A stretch of DNA of 64,000 bases from Paenibacillus vietnamensis (lineage in GTDB: Bacteria; Bacillota; Bacilli; Paenibacillales; Paenibacillaceae): contig NZ_JAHMHW010000025.1 in NCBI RefSeq assembly GCF_020169515.1, positions 1-64,000 of the forward strand, given 5' to 3'. The notes beneath the pieces were generated by a model. That model ran no database searches, was not told the DNA's origin, and worked only from the letters and a program-made list of their open reading frames with translations. Both the position numbers and the translations under genes were made by a program. Positions 24,657-34,666 of this stretch are shown one piece after another; position 1 is the first letter of the stretch; every line of letters begins with the position of its first letter.

Positions 24657-24669
24657 TGCATGTATTGAC

Positions 24670-24731
24670 CAAGCGCAAACTGCTGACGCCGTCCTCTGGC
24701 GGCAACAGCTCGTTTCGCGATGAAATATAAG
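24670..24731 (-). repeat. dispersed intergenic repeat, copy B (minus orientation)
   Basis: Reading the minus strand from 24731 gives CTTATATTTC, TCGCGAAACGAGCTGTTGCC, GCCAGAGGACGGCG and TTTGCGCTTG in order, almost identical to the copy at 57276-57325 apart from the last third. It lies between the rplL hairpin and the methyltransferase gene. Confidence 0.7.
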
Positions 24732-24792
24732 ACAATAATAATCAAAACTTATTAACTCTTATATTTTCAAAAAATGGCGGAGGCGATCAAGG

Positions 24793-25416
24793 ATGTCGGA
24801 TCATTATTACTCCCATAGCCCGAGCGTGAAGCATAACCGTCACGTTCATGAAGCGCTGCTGCGGGGGTTTTCGTTCCGTTTCGTCACGGATGCCGGAGTA
24901 TTCTCGAAAACAGGTGTCGATTACGGCAGCCGGGTGTTAATAGAGGCTTTGGAGCTTGAGAAAGATGCAAGAGTGCTTGATGTAGGCTGCGGATACGGGC
25001 CGATCGGATTGACCGCGGCCAGGCTTGCTCCGCAAGGTTTTGTAACGATGATAGACATCAACGAACGAGCTGTTGAGCTTTCGAAGGAAAATGCGAAGCT
25101 TAACGGCATTTCAAACGTAGAAGTCATTCAGAGCGATCTCTATGAAGCTGTTCGCGGTCAAACTTTTCAGGCGGTTTTGACGAATCCGCCGATCCGTGCC
25201 GGTAAAGCCGTCGTTCATCAAATTTTCGAAGAAGGATTTGGGCTTCTCGAACCGGGCGGCAGCATGTGGGTGGTCATTCAGAAGAAGCAAGGAGCGCCGT
25301 CTGCGGAAGCGAAACTCCAGGAGCTGTTCGGCGAAGTGGAGGAAGTTACGAAAGACAAGGGATACCGAATATTCCGGGCTGTAAAAGGTTGGAAAATGTC
25401 TCAAATGATGTTTTGA
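24793..25416 (+). CDS. class I SAM-dependent methyltransferase, RsmC/YbxB-like
   Basis: A 207-residue methyltransferase in the usual Bacillales position between rplL and rpoB. The SAM-binding motif VLDVGCGYGPIGLTAA lies at about residues 61-76, and TNPPIRAGK near residue 133 is the NPPY-type motif of amino-group methylases, as in RsmC and RlmG that modify guanine N2 of rRNA. The target is inferred only from family resemblance. ATG at 24793 follows GGCGGAGG. Confidence 0.88.
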   Translation: MSDHYYSHSPSVKHNRHVHEALLRGFSFRFVTDAGVFSKTGVDYGSRVLIEALELEKDARVLDVGCGYGPIGLTAARLAPQGFVTMIDINERAVELSKENAKLNGISNVEVIQSDLYEAVRGQTFQAVLTNPPIRAGKAVVHQIFEEGFGLLEPGGSMWVVIQKKQGAPSAEAKLQELFGEVEEVTKDKGYRIFRAVKGWKMSQMMF

Positions 25417-25444
25417 AAATCAACATGAAAACCACACTTTAGAA

Positions 25445-25479
25445 TTGACTTGACTTTTCGTTTGTGGTAGTATTATTAA
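25445..25479 (+). promoter_or_regulatory. promoter region of rpoB-rpoC
   Basis: Two overlapping TTGACT boxes (25445-25450 and 25450-25455) face a run of possible -10 boxes (TAGTAT 25468-25473 at 17 bases from the first; TATTAA 25474-25479 at 18 bases from the second). The 357-base gap before rpoB holds this and a further isolated TATAAT at 25574-25579 without a good partner; I see no gene in it. Confidence 0.55.
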
Positions 25480-25773
25480 ATGTCAGCATTAAATTGGGCT
25501 CAATCTCTTTAGTATACTAAAATGTCAAGTGGGATTTTGGAGCGCGGAATGCATAAAAATAATCCATTTGACGTATAATGTTTACGTTTTGGGCAAAATT
25601 ACTTGATATGAGACTATCGCGTCCGCGCTGCGATTGGCTACTGCCGGAACATGCTCTTTTTTCGAACTATTCGATAAGGGCTTTTCTTTATTTAACTATA
25701 TAGGCGGCTGGTTCGTCTATGGTGACGCAGTAAGTATCGATGCTGTGATACAGACATGAGGGGTGAGGTTAAG

Positions 25774-28700
25774 TTGGCAGGACAACTTGTTCAGTATGGT
25801 CGGCGCGCGCGCAGAAGCTACGCCCGGATCAACGAGGTGCTGGAAGTCCCGAACCTGATTGAAATCCAACAAAAATCGTACGAGAAATTTTTGGAGAGCG
25901 ACTTGATTGAGTTGTTCCAGGACATTTCTCCGATTTCGGACTTTACGGGCAATCTTTCGCTTGAGTTTATCGACTATAGCTTGGGCGAACCGAAGTATTC
26001 GGTCGATGAATCAAAAGAGCGCGACGTGACGTATGCAGCTCCTTTACGCGTGAAGGTGCGACTTTTCAATAAGGAGACCGGTGAGGTAAAGGAACAAGAA
26101 GTTTTCATGGGTGATTTCCCGCTTATGACAGAAACAGGCACGTTTATTATTAACGGAGCCGAGCGTGTCATCGTCAGCCAATTGGTTCGATCCCCGAGTG
26201 TGTACTTCAGCACGAAGGTTGATAAGAACGGGAAGAAGAATTACACGGCTACGGTTATCCCTAACCGCGGCGCTTGGCTCGAGCTCGAGACGGATGCCAA
26301 GGACATCATTTACGTTCGTATCGACCGTACCCGGAAGATTCCGGTAACGGTACTGCTGCGTTCGCTTGGATTTGGCACAGACGCTGAAATTTTGGATCTG
26401 CTCGGCCATGACGAGTACATTCGCAACACCTTGGATAAGGATAACACGGATTCGACCGAGAAAGCGCTGATCGAAATTTACGAGCGCCTTCGTCCGGGCG
26501 AGCCGCCAACCTTGGACAATGCGAAGAGCTTGCTGGTCGCGCGCTTCTTTGACCCGAAGCGATATGACCTGGCTAACGTAGGCCGTTACAAAATAAACAA
26601 AAAACTGCATATCAAAAATCGTTTGTTCAACCAACGTCTCGCGGAGACGCTTGTTGACCCTGCAACCGGCGAAATTATCGCGGAAGCCGGACAAATGATC
26701 GACCGCCGCCTTCTTGACGAGATTCTCGACAAGCTGGAGACGAATGTAGGCTTCAAGACCTACCACGTCGCCAACGGCGTTTTGGATGCAGATAGTATTC
26801 CACTACAAGCGATTAGCGTATTCTCGCCTTATGACGAGAGCAAGGTTATTAAGGTTATTGCGAACGGCATTATCGATAAAACCGTCAAGCATATTACGCC
26901 GGCGGACATCATTGCCTCCATTAACTACTTTATTAACCTGCTTCATGGCGTCGGCAGCACGGATGACATCGATCACCTGGGTAACCGTCGTCTCCGTTCG
27001 GTAGGGGAATTGCTGCAGAACCAGTTCCGTATCGGCTTGTCCCGTATGGAGCGCGTTGTACGCGAAAGAATGTCGATTCAAGATGCGAACGCAATTACGC
27101 CGCAGGCGCTTATTAACATTCGCCCGGTCATTGCGTCGATTAAAGAGTTTTTCGGCTCCTCGCAGCTTTCCCAGTTCATGGACCAGACGAATCCGCTGGC
27201 CGAACTGACGCACAAACGCCGTTTGTCCGCACTCGGACCGGGCGGTTTGACGCGGGAACGCGCGGGCTTCGAAGTCCGAGACGTCCATCACTCCCACTAC
27301 GGGCGGATGTGTCCGATCGAGACGCCGGAGGGTCCGAACATCGGTTTGATCAACTCCTTGTCTACTTTTGCCCGCATCAATGAATATGGCTTCATTGAAG
27401 CGCCATATCGTTGGGTGGATCCTAAGACAGGTGTCGTTACCGATCAAATCGCATATTTGACCGCGGACGAAGAAGACAATTACGTAATCGCGCAAGCGAA
27501 TGCGAGATTGAACGAAGACAATACTTTCAAAGAAGCGAACACGATCGTTCGTTACAATAAACAAGCAGACAACATCCTGACTATGCCGAGTGAACGCGTC
27601 GATTACATGGACGTATCTCCGAAGCAGGTCGTGTCGGTTGCGACGGCGTTAATTCCGTTCCTCGAGAACGATGACTCCAACCGCGCCCTGATGGGATCGA
27701 ACATGCAGCGGCAGGCCGTTCCGCTTCTCATTCCGAAGGCGCCGTTTGTCGGCACAGGAATGGAGCATAAGGCTGCGAAGGATTCCGGCGTATGTATCGT
27801 ATCCAAATTCGACGGAATTATTGAGCGCTCGTCTGCCAACGAAATTTGGCTGCGCCGCGTCGAGCATATCGACGGCAAGCCGGTAACAGGCGATTTGGTG
27901 AAGCATAAGCTTCATAAGTTCATGCGTTCCAACCAAGGAACATGCATTAACCAGCGTCCGCTCGTTCGCAAAGGCGACGTTATTAAGAAAGGCGATATTC
28001 TCGCAGACGGACCTTCCACCGAGATGGGCGAATTGGCTCTGGGCCGCAACGTTGTCGTTGCGTTCATGACGTGGGAAGGCTACAACTACGAGGATGCGAT
28101 CCTGCTCAGCGAGAAGCTGGTGAAGGAAGACGTCTACACTTCCATTCATATTGAAGAATATGAATCCGAAGCGCGCGATACGAAGCTTGGACCGGAAGAA
28201 ATTACACGCGACATTCCTAACGTCGGCGAAGAAGCACTTCGCAATCTGGATGAGCGCGGTATTATCCGCGTCGGAGCCGAAATTGGCGCAGGCGACATTC
28301 TGGTCGGCAAGGTAACGCCTAAGGGTGTCACAGAGCTGACCGCAGAAGAAAGATTGCTCCATGCGATCTTCGGTGAGAAAGCCCGCGAGGTTCGCGACAC
28401 TTCGCTCCGCGTGCCGCACGGTACGGACGGTATCGTCGTGGACGTGAAGGTATTTACGCGCGAGAACGGCGACGAGCTGCCTCCTGGCGTCAACCAGTTG
28501 GTCCGTGCATACATCGCTCAGAAACGGAAAATTTCCGAAGGCGACAAAATGGCCGGACGCCACGGTAACAAAGGGGTTATCGCCCGTATTATGCCGGAAG
28601 AGGATATGCCGTTCCTGCCGGATGGCACTCCGGTAGAGGTTGTTCTCAATCCGCTCGGCGTACCGTCGCGGATGAACATCGGTCAAGCGCTCGAGGTTCA

Positions 28701-29322
28701 CTTGGGCATGGCTTGTAAGCATCTCGGCATTCACGCCGCCACACCGGTATTTGACGGTGCGCGCGAGAATGACGTTTTCGATACGATGGAAGAAGCAGGC
28801 ATGCAGCGTAACGGTAAAACGATTCTGTATGACGGACGTACCGGGGAGAACTTCGAGCGTGAAGTTACGGTCGGCGTCATGTACATGATCAAGCTGGCGC
28901 ACATGGTTGACGATAAAATTCACGCCCGTTCGACGGGTCCTTACTCACTCGTTACGCAGCAGCCTCTCGGCGGTAAAGCGCAGTTCGGCGGACAACGTTT
29001 CGGAGAGATGGAGGTATGGGCGCTTGAGGCATACGGCGCTGCATACACGCTGCAGGAAATTTTGACCGTCAAGTCCGATGACGTGGTCGGCCGCGTGAAA
29101 ACGTACGAATCCATCGTCAAAGGCGAAAACGTTCCGGAGCCAGGCGTTCCAGAATCGTTCAAGGTCTTGATCAAAGAGCTTCAAAGCTTGGGCATGGACG
29201 TTAAGATCCTGACCGAGAATGAAGAAGAGATCGAAATGAAAGAAATCGACGATGATGACGAGGCAACCGGCGATAAGCTGAACCTCAATTTGGAAGGTGC
29301 CGAAGCAGGCGCCCTAGATTAA
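25774..29322 (+). CDS. rpoB: RNA polymerase beta subunit
   Basis: Catalytic subunit of RNA polymerase. The product is 1182 residues. The rifampicin-binding region reads SQLSQFMDQTNPLAELTHKRRLSALGPGGL (quoted in part, around 465-495) with wild-type residues, and the conserved GDKMAGRHGNKGV segment lies near 925. TTG at 25774 is the preferred start: GAGGGGTGAGG precedes it and the family begins at AGQLVQYG; an ATG six codons earlier is an alternative. The C-terminus ends in an acidic tail of Glu and Asp. Confidence 0.97.
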   Translation: MAGQLVQYGRRARRSYARINEVLEVPNLIEIQQKSYEKFLESDLIELFQDISPISDFTGNLSLEFIDYSLGEPKYSVDESKERDVTYAAPLRVKVRLFNKETGEVKEQEVFMGDFPLMTETGTFIINGAERVIVSQLVRSPSVYFSTKVDKNGKKNYTATVIPNRGAWLELETDAKDIIYVRIDRTRKIPVTVLLRSLGFGTDAEILDLLGHDEYIRNTLDKDNTDSTEKALIEIYERLRPGEPPTLDNAKSLLVARFFDPKRYDLANVGRYKINKKLHIKNRLFNQRLAETLVDPATGEIIAEAGQMIDRRLLDEILDKLETNVGFKTYHVANGVLDADSIPLQAISVFSPYDESKVIKVIANGIIDKTVKHITPADIIASINYFINLLHGVGSTDDIDHLGNRRLRSVGELLQNQFRIGLSRMERVVRERMSIQDANAITPQALINIRPVIASIKEFFGSSQLSQFMDQTNPLAELTHKRRLSALGPGGLTRERAGFEVRDVHHSHYGRMCPIETPEGPNIGLINSLSTFARINEYGFIEAPYRWVDPKTGVVTDQIAYLTADEEDNYVIAQANARLNEDNTFKEANTIVRYNKQADNILTMPSERVDYMDVSPKQVVSVATALIPFLENDDSNRALMGSNMQRQAVPLLIPKAPFVGTGMEHKAAKDSGVCIVSKFDGIIERSSANEIWLRRVEHIDGKPVTGDLVKHKLHKFMRSNQGTCINQRPLVRKGDVIKKGDILADGPSTEMGELALGRNVVVAFMTWEGYNYEDAILLSEKLVKEDVYTSIHIEEYESEARDTKLGPEEITRDIPNVGEEALRNLDERGIIRVGAEIGAGDILVGKVTPKGVTELTAEERLLHAIFGEKAREVRDTSLRVPHGTDGIVVDVKVFTRENGDELPPGVNQLVRAYIAQKRKISEGDKMAGRHGNKGVIARIMPEEDMPFLPDGTPVEVVLNPLGVPSRMNIGQALEVHLGMACKHLGIHAATPVFDGARENDVFDTMEEAGMQRNGKTILYDGRTGENFEREVTVGVMYMIKLAHMVDDKIHARSTGPYSLVTQQPLGGKAQFGGQRFGEMEVWALEAYGAAYTLQEILTVKSDDVVGRVKTYESIVKGENVPEPGVPESFKVLIKELQSLGMDVKILTENEEEIEMKEIDDDDEATGDKLNLNLEGAEAGALD

Positions 29323-29416
29323 GCGGTCTGAACGATTCCGTCTTAGGGTCACGCGCCCTGGACGGAATTGAGCTGTTAATAAGACACAGTCATACATGAC
29401 GGAGGAGGGTTGCTCC

Positions 29417-32400
29417 TTGTTGGACGTGAACAACTTCGAGTATATGAAAATCGGTTTGGCTTCGCCGGATAAGATTCGCTCGTGGTCCCGCGGAGAAGTA
29501 AAAAAACCGGAGACGATCAACTACAGGACCTTAAAACCGGAGAAGGAAGGACTCTTCTGCGAGAAAATTTTTGGACCGACAAAAGACTGGGAATGCCATT
29601 GCGGCAAATACAAGCGCGTACGTTATAAAGGCGTCGTGTGCGACCGATGCGGCGTGGAAGTTACGCGCGCAAAGGTTCGCCGCGAGCGTATGGGCCACAT
29701 CGAGCTGGCAGCACCGGTTTCCCATATTTGGTACTTCAAAGGCATTCCAAGCCGCATGGGTCTTGCTCTTGATATGTCTCCGCGCTCGCTTGAGGAGATT
29801 ATCTATTTTGCATCCTATGTCGTAACGGATCCAGGTGATACGCCGCTGGAGAAGAAGCAGCTGCTGTCCGAGAAAGAATACCGCAGCTACAGAGAGAAGT
29901 ACGGCTACGGATTCCAGGCAGGCATGGGCGCTGAGGCCGTTAAGAAGCTTCTGCAGGATATCGACGTAGAAAAAGAATTGGAGCAGCTGAGAGAAGAGCT
30001 CCGTACGGCACAAGGCCAGCGCCGCAACCGTGCGATCAAGCGTCTTGAGGTTGTCGAGGCGTTCCGTAACTCGGGCAACGAGCCGGAATGGATGATTCTT
30101 GACGTGCTGCCGGTTATTCCTCCGGAGCTTCGTCCGATGGTACAGCTGGACGGTGGACGTTTCGCGACATCCGACCTTAACGACTTGTACCGCCGTGTAA
30201 TTAACCGTAACAACCGTCTTAAGCGTCTGCTTGATCTGGGCGCTCCGGACATTATCGTTCAGAACGAGAAGCGGATGCTGCAGGAAGCGGTTGACGCCCT
30301 TATCGATAACGGCCGCCGCGGCCGTCCGGTTACTGGCCCGGGCAACCGTCCTTTGAAATCGCTCAGCCATATGCTGAAAGGTAAACAAGGCCGTTTCCGT
30401 CAAAACTTGCTCGGTAAACGGGTCGACTATTCCGGCCGTTCCGTTATCGTCGTAGGTCCGAATCTGAAGATGTTCCAATGCGGTCTTCCTAAGGAGATGG
30501 CACTGGAGCTGTTCAAGCCTTTCGTCATGAAAGAGCTCGTTAACAAGGGCCTTGCCCATAACATCAAGAGCGCGAAGCGTAAAGTAGAACGCGTAAGCCC
30601 TGAAGTATGGGATGTTCTCGAGGAAGTCATCAAGGAGCATCCGGTATTGCTGAACCGTGCCCCGACGCTTCACCGTCTCGGTATCCAAGCATTCGAGCCT
30701 ATCCTTGTAGAGGGGCGCGCCATCAAGCTTCATCCGCTCGTATGTACGGCCTATAACGCCGACTTCGACGGTGACCAAATGGCCGTTCACGTTCCGTTGT
30801 CCGCGGAAGCGCAAGCGGAAGCCCGCCTTCTTATGCTGGCATCGGGCAATATCCTGAACCCGAAAGACGGCAAGCCGGTCGTCACTCCGTCGCAGGATAT
30901 GGTTCTCGGAAGCTTCTACCTGACGATGGACAACAAAGAGGCAAAAGGCAGCGGATCCGTATTCAGTACGGTTAACGAAGCGATTTCCGCGTATCAGCGC
31001 GGCATTGTTTCTCTGCATGCAAGAATTTTTATCCCGGCACGGGTGCTTAAGAAAGCAAACTTTACCGAACAGCAGCAAAAATCGCTGCTCGTCACGACGG
31101 TAGGTAAGGTCATCTTCAATGAAATTTTCCCTGAGGATTTCCCTTACATCAACGAAGCGACGAAGCAGAATTTGCTGCATGGTACGCCGGATAAATATTT
31201 CGTATATGAAAAAGGCTCCGATCTTCCTAAATTTATGGAAGGCATCGATACGCCGGGTGCGGTAGGCAAAGACTACCTTGCACTCGTCATTGCGGAATGC
31301 TTCCGTCAATACCATACGACGCTTACCGCGGTTATTTTGGACCGTATCAAGCAGCTTGGTTTCACTTACTCGACGAAGGCTGGTATTACGATCGGTGTAG
31401 CCGACGTTATCATTCCGAAAGAGAAAACGGAAATCATGCAAAGATCCGATGAGAAGGTTGCAACCGTCATGAATCAATACCGTCGCGGTTTGATTACAAA
31501 CGACGAGCGCTATGATCGGATCATCAGCATTTGGAGTAAATGTAAAGACGAGATCACCGACATTCTGATGAAGTCGATGGATCGCTACAATAACATCATG
31601 CTTATGGTGGACTCCAAAGCGCGTGGTAACAAATCGCAAATTACGCAGCTTGGCGGAATGCGGGGTCTGATGGCCAACCCGTCCGGCCGTATTATCGAGT
31701 TGCCGATCAAATCGAACTTCCGTGAAGGCCTGACCGTCCTCGAGTACTTTATTTCGACGCACGGCGCGCGTAAAGGTTTGGCGGATACCGCCCTTCGTAC
31801 AGCCGACTCCGGTTATCTGACCCGCCGTCTAGTCGACGTAGCGCAGGACGTTATCGTTCGAGAGGACGATTGCGGTACAGATAAAGGCTTCTCCGTCAGC
31901 AAGATCCAAGACGGCAAAGAGGTTATTGAGGATCTATATGACCGTATCGAAGGCCGTTATGCATTCGAAACCGTACGTCATCCGAAAACCGGCGAAATCA
32001 TCGTCAACCGCAGTGAGCTGATCGATTCGCATAAAGCGGATGCGATTATCGATGCGGGAGTCGAGAAGCTTCAAATCCGTTCCGTTCTTAGCTGTCGCGC
32101 ACGTCATGGCGTTTGTAAGATCTGCTATGGCCGTAACCTGGCGACAGGCAAGTATGTGGAGATCGGGGAAGCGGTCGGCATTATCGCGGCCCAGTCGATT
32201 GGTGAGCCGGGTACACAGCTGACAATGCGTACGTTCCACACCGGCGGCGTTGCCGGCGACGACATCACGCAAGGTTTGCCGCGTATTCAGGAGCTTTTCG
32301 AGGCGCGTAATCCGAAGGGGCAAGCGATCATTTCCGAGCTTGACGGCGTCATCAAGGAAATTCGCGAGGCTAAGGACCGCCGCGAGATCGAGGTTCAGGG

Positions 32401-33043
32401 CGAAGCGGAATCGAAAGTATATGCCGTAACCTACGGCTCGCGTATCCGCGTAACCGAGGGTCAACATATCGAAGCAGGCGACGAGCTCACAGACGGTTCG
32501 ATCGACCCTAAAGATATGCTGCGCATCAAAGGTATCCGCGGCGTTCAGAACTATATTTTGCAAGAAGTACAGCGCGTTTACCGGAACCAAGGGGTAGAAA
32601 TCAATGACAAGCACGTTGAGGTCATGATCAAACAAATGCTCCGCAAAATCCGGATTGTAGACGCGGGAGGCACAACTCTTCTGCCAGGCGCTTTTGTCGA
32701 TATTCATGAATATGAAGCGCAAAACCGTGAAGCAATTTTCGCAGGCGAAGAGCCGGCTGTTGCCAAACCTGTATTGCTTGGTATTACGAAAGCTTCCCTT
32801 GAGACGGATTCCTTCCTGTCCGCCGCGTCCTTCCAGGAGACGACTCGCGTGTTGACAGATGCCGCAATCAAAGGCAAAGTTGACCAGTTGCTTGGTCTGA
32901 AGGAAAATGTTATTATCGGTAAGCTGATCCCGGCTGGTACAGGGATGCCTCGTTACCGTAATATTCGTTTTGCAGGCATTGAGGATGATGTTGTGGAATT
33001 GTCGGATATTGAAGCGGAGACCGAGGCAGTTGCGATTGAATAG
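29417..33043 (+). CDS. rpoC: RNA polymerase beta-prime subunit
   Basis: Carries the active-site metal and clamp of RNA polymerase. The 1208-residue protein has the N-terminal zinc site (CHCGKYKRVRYKGVVCDRCG, near 60-79), the catalytic NADFDGDQM motif near residue 449, and a second zinc cluster with CRARHGVCKICYG near 893-905. TTG at 29417 is preferred since GGAGGAGGG lies seven bases upstream and the family starts with LDVNNFEYM. It follows rpoB by 94 bases and is co-transcribed with it. Confidence 0.97.
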   Translation: MLDVNNFEYMKIGLASPDKIRSWSRGEVKKPETINYRTLKPEKEGLFCEKIFGPTKDWECHCGKYKRVRYKGVVCDRCGVEVTRAKVRRERMGHIELAAPVSHIWYFKGIPSRMGLALDMSPRSLEEIIYFASYVVTDPGDTPLEKKQLLSEKEYRSYREKYGYGFQAGMGAEAVKKLLQDIDVEKELEQLREELRTAQGQRRNRAIKRLEVVEAFRNSGNEPEWMILDVLPVIPPELRPMVQLDGGRFATSDLNDLYRRVINRNNRLKRLLDLGAPDIIVQNEKRMLQEAVDALIDNGRRGRPVTGPGNRPLKSLSHMLKGKQGRFRQNLLGKRVDYSGRSVIVVGPNLKMFQCGLPKEMALELFKPFVMKELVNKGLAHNIKSAKRKVERVSPEVWDVLEEVIKEHPVLLNRAPTLHRLGIQAFEPILVEGRAIKLHPLVCTAYNADFDGDQMAVHVPLSAEAQAEARLLMLASGNILNPKDGKPVVTPSQDMVLGSFYLTMDNKEAKGSGSVFSTVNEAISAYQRGIVSLHARIFIPARVLKKANFTEQQQKSLLVTTVGKVIFNEIFPEDFPYINEATKQNLLHGTPDKYFVYEKGSDLPKFMEGIDTPGAVGKDYLALVIAECFRQYHTTLTAVILDRIKQLGFTYSTKAGITIGVADVIIPKEKTEIMQRSDEKVATVMNQYRRGLITNDERYDRIISIWSKCKDEITDILMKSMDRYNNIMLMVDSKARGNKSQITQLGGMRGLMANPSGRIIELPIKSNFREGLTVLEYFISTHGARKGLADTALRTADSGYLTRRLVDVAQDVIVREDDCGTDKGFSVSKIQDGKEVIEDLYDRIEGRYAFETVRHPKTGEIIVNRSELIDSHKADAIIDAGVEKLQIRSVLSCRARHGVCKICYGRNLATGKYVEIGEAVGIIAAQSIGEPGTQLTMRTFHTGGVAGDDITQGLPRIQELFEARNPKGQAIISELDGVIKEIREAKDRREIEVQGEAESKVYAVTYGSRIRVTEGQHIEAGDELTDGSIDPKDMLRIKGIRGVQNYILQEVQRVYRNQGVEINDKHVEVMIKQMLRKIRIVDAGGTTLLPGAFVDIHEYEAQNREAIFAGEEPAVAKPVLLGITKASLETDSFLSAASFQETTRVLTDAAIKGKVDQLLGLKENVIIGKLIPAGTGMPRYRNIRFAGIEDDVVELSDIEAETEAVAIE

Positions 33044-33091
33044 GTCGGATATCATGTCTGGCTCTGCTTAAGAACCGAAAACATAAACAGC

Positions 33092-33146
33092 GGAAGAGCG
33101 TACCATTATAGGCTTCCACGAGAAGCTTATGATGCCCGCTCTTTCG
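33092..33146 (+). other. long hairpin between rpoC and the L7Ae-like gene
   Basis: AAGAGCG (33094-33100) pairs with CGCTCTT (33137-33143), and ATTATAGGCTTC (33105-33116) pairs with GAAGCTTATGAT (33122-33133) with two G-U pairs, around a five-base loop. No T tract follows, so it is more likely an RNA-processing or stability element, or a weak terminator. Confidence 0.6.
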
Positions 33147-33205
33147 TATGTTCATGACAGATCAGCCTTAACCAAAAATTTGCAAATGAAGATCTTTAAA
33201 GTTTC

Positions 33206-33235
33206 TTGACAGCGGCATGGCATAGGTGATAATAT
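33206..33235 (+). promoter_or_regulatory. promoter upstream of the L7Ae-like gene and str operon
   Basis: A perfect TTGACA at 33206-33211 is followed by GATAAT (33228-33233, spacer 16) or TAATAT (33230-33235, spacer 18). It lies about 60 bases before the start codon at 33290. Confidence 0.7.
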
Positions 33236-33289
33236 ATCGAAGTGTGCCTAGTTGCATGATCGCTGAGAAGAAGAATTGAAGGTGATCTC

Positions 33290-33520
33290 ATGCAATTTAA
33301 AGTCGGCGCAAAGCAGACGATGAAGATGGTTGAATACAACCGGGCTATCGAAGTCTACATTGCAAGAGATGCAGATCCGCAGATGAAAGAGAAGATTGTT
33401 CATCTATGTGAGCGGACGGGAGTTCCATATAAATGGATCGATACAATGGATGACCTGGGTGAAACCTGTGGAATTGATGTCGGTGCCGCCATGGCAGCGC
33501 TCGTAGCTGAAGAAGAATAA
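33290..33520 (+). CDS. L7Ae-family RNA-binding protein (YbxF-like)
   Basis: A 76-residue member of the L7Ae/L30e/S12e fold, which binds kink-turn RNA. The family position between rpoC and rpsL is conserved in Bacillales. The region KIVHLCERTGVPYKWIDTMDDLGETCGIDVGAAMAAL (quoted in part) carries the conserved C-terminal half, with the LG and G-x-x-A-A contacts. The in vivo RNA partner is unknown to me. ATG at 33290 follows GAAGGTGAT. Confidence 0.85.
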   Translation: MQFKVGAKQTMKMVEYNRAIEVYIARDADPQMKEKIVHLCERTGVPYKWIDTMDDLGETCGIDVGAAMAALVAEEE

Positions 33521-33676
33521 GGCAATGACCGTTTTTGTTGGTTGATTATTTCTCATGATTAACCGGCGAAGACATTTTCTTTGTTCTTTTATGAACCGCC
33601 TGGATCTGTGGGCTTAATTTATGGGTCAAATGTCTACCAATTCAAAGACATTCATATAGGGGAAGGGGGTGGCAAC

Positions 33677-34099
33677 ATGCCAACAATTAATCAGCTGGTC
33701 CGTAAAGGACGCCAAGCGAAAGTAGTGAAATCGAAATCGCCAGCCTTGCAAAGAGGTTTCAACGCTCTGAAACGTGAAGCAACAAACATCAGTGCTCCTC
33801 AAAAACGCGGTGTGTGCACTCGTGTAGGTACTATGACTCCGAAGAAACCGAACTCCGCGCTTCGTAAATATGCGCGTGTACGTCTGACTAACCGCGTAGA
33901 GGTTACTGCGTACATTCCTGGTATCGGACATAACCTGCAAGAGCACAGCGTTGTATTGATCCGTGGCGGACGGGTAAAAGACCTTCCAGGTGTACGTTAC
34001 CATATCGTTCGTGGCGCGCTTGATACTGCAGGCGTTAACAACCGTAACCAAGCCCGTTCCAAATACGGAACGAAACGTCCAAAAGTCAAAAAATCGTAA
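33677..34099 (+). CDS. rpsL: 30S ribosomal protein S12
   Basis: Decoding-centre protein. The 140-residue product starts MPTINQLVRKGRQ, and the TPKKPNSALRKYARVRL segment has the wild-type lysine whose change gives streptomycin resistance; the second resistance site in GGRVKDLPGVRYH is also wild type. ATG at 33677 follows AAGGGGGTGG. First gene of the str group rpsL-rpsG-fusA-tuf. Confidence 0.97.
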   Translation: MPTINQLVRKGRQAKVVKSKSPALQRGFNALKREATNISAPQKRGVCTRVGTMTPKKPNSALRKYARVRLTNRVEVTAYIPGIGHNLQEHSVVLIRGGRVKDLPGVRYHIVRGALDTAGVNNRNQARSKYGTKRPKVKKS

Positions 34100-34166
34100 G
34101 TATAACCTGTTAGGGTTATCGCAATGCTAGAATAAAGTGACTATTAGAAGAAAGGGGGACTTTCTC

Positions 34167-34637
34167 ATGCCACGCAAAGGTCCTGTAACGAAACGTGATG
34201 TGCTTCCAGATCCGCTGTACAACAGCAAACTGGTAACGCGCCTTATTAACCGTATTATGCTTGACGGTAAAAGAGGTGTAGCTCAAACGTTGTTGTATGA
34301 TGCTTTCAAACTGATTCAAGAACGCACGGGTAAAGATCCGATGGAAGTGTTCGAAGCAGCATTGAAAAATATTATGCCAGTACTTGAGGTTAAAGCTCGC
34401 CGTGTCGGCGGCGCTAACTATCAAGTGCCTATCGAGGTTAAACCAGAGCGCCGTACGGCACTTGGTCTCCGTTGGCTCGTGAACTACTCACGCAACCGCG
34501 GTGAAAAAACGATGGAAGAGCGTTTAGCTGCTGAAATCACAGATGCATCCAATAACACTGGAGCTGCTGTTAAGAAGCGCGAAGATACTCACAAAATGGC
34601 TGAAGCGAACAAAGCGTTTGCTCACTACCGCTGGTAG
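34167..34637 (+). CDS. rpsG: 30S ribosomal protein S7
   Basis: Organises the 3' domain of 16S rRNA and contacts the E-site tRNA. The 156-residue length is standard. The start MPRKGPVTKRDVLPDPLYNSK and the beta-hairpin region RRVGGANYQVPIEVKPERR (about residues 78-96) are typical. ATG at 34167 follows AAAGGGGGA. In several bacteria S7 is the translational repressor of the str operon; no specific site was identified here. Confidence 0.97.
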   Translation: MPRKGPVTKRDVLPDPLYNSKLVTRLINRIMLDGKRGVAQTLLYDAFKLIQERTGKDPMEVFEAALKNIMPVLEVKARRVGGANYQVPIEVKPERRTALGLRWLVNYSRNRGEKTMEERLAAEITDASNNTGAAVKKREDTHKMAEANKAFAHYRW

Positions 34638-34666
34638 GATCTTCACAATCGAAGGGAGACATATTC

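Noticed and set aside
25566..25579. TTGACG directly followed by TATAAT upstream of rpoB
   Set aside because: The two boxes are adjacent rather than about 17 bases apart, so they cannot form one promoter. No other -35 partner was found for this TATAAT.
29531..31762. A 743-codon open frame on the minus strand across rpoC
   Set aside because: It is a shadow of rpoC caused by codon bias. It lacks recognisable domains and a ribosome-binding site, and rpoC is unquestionably coding. Similar antisense frames across clpC, rpoB, fusA, tuf and sat were dropped for the same reason.
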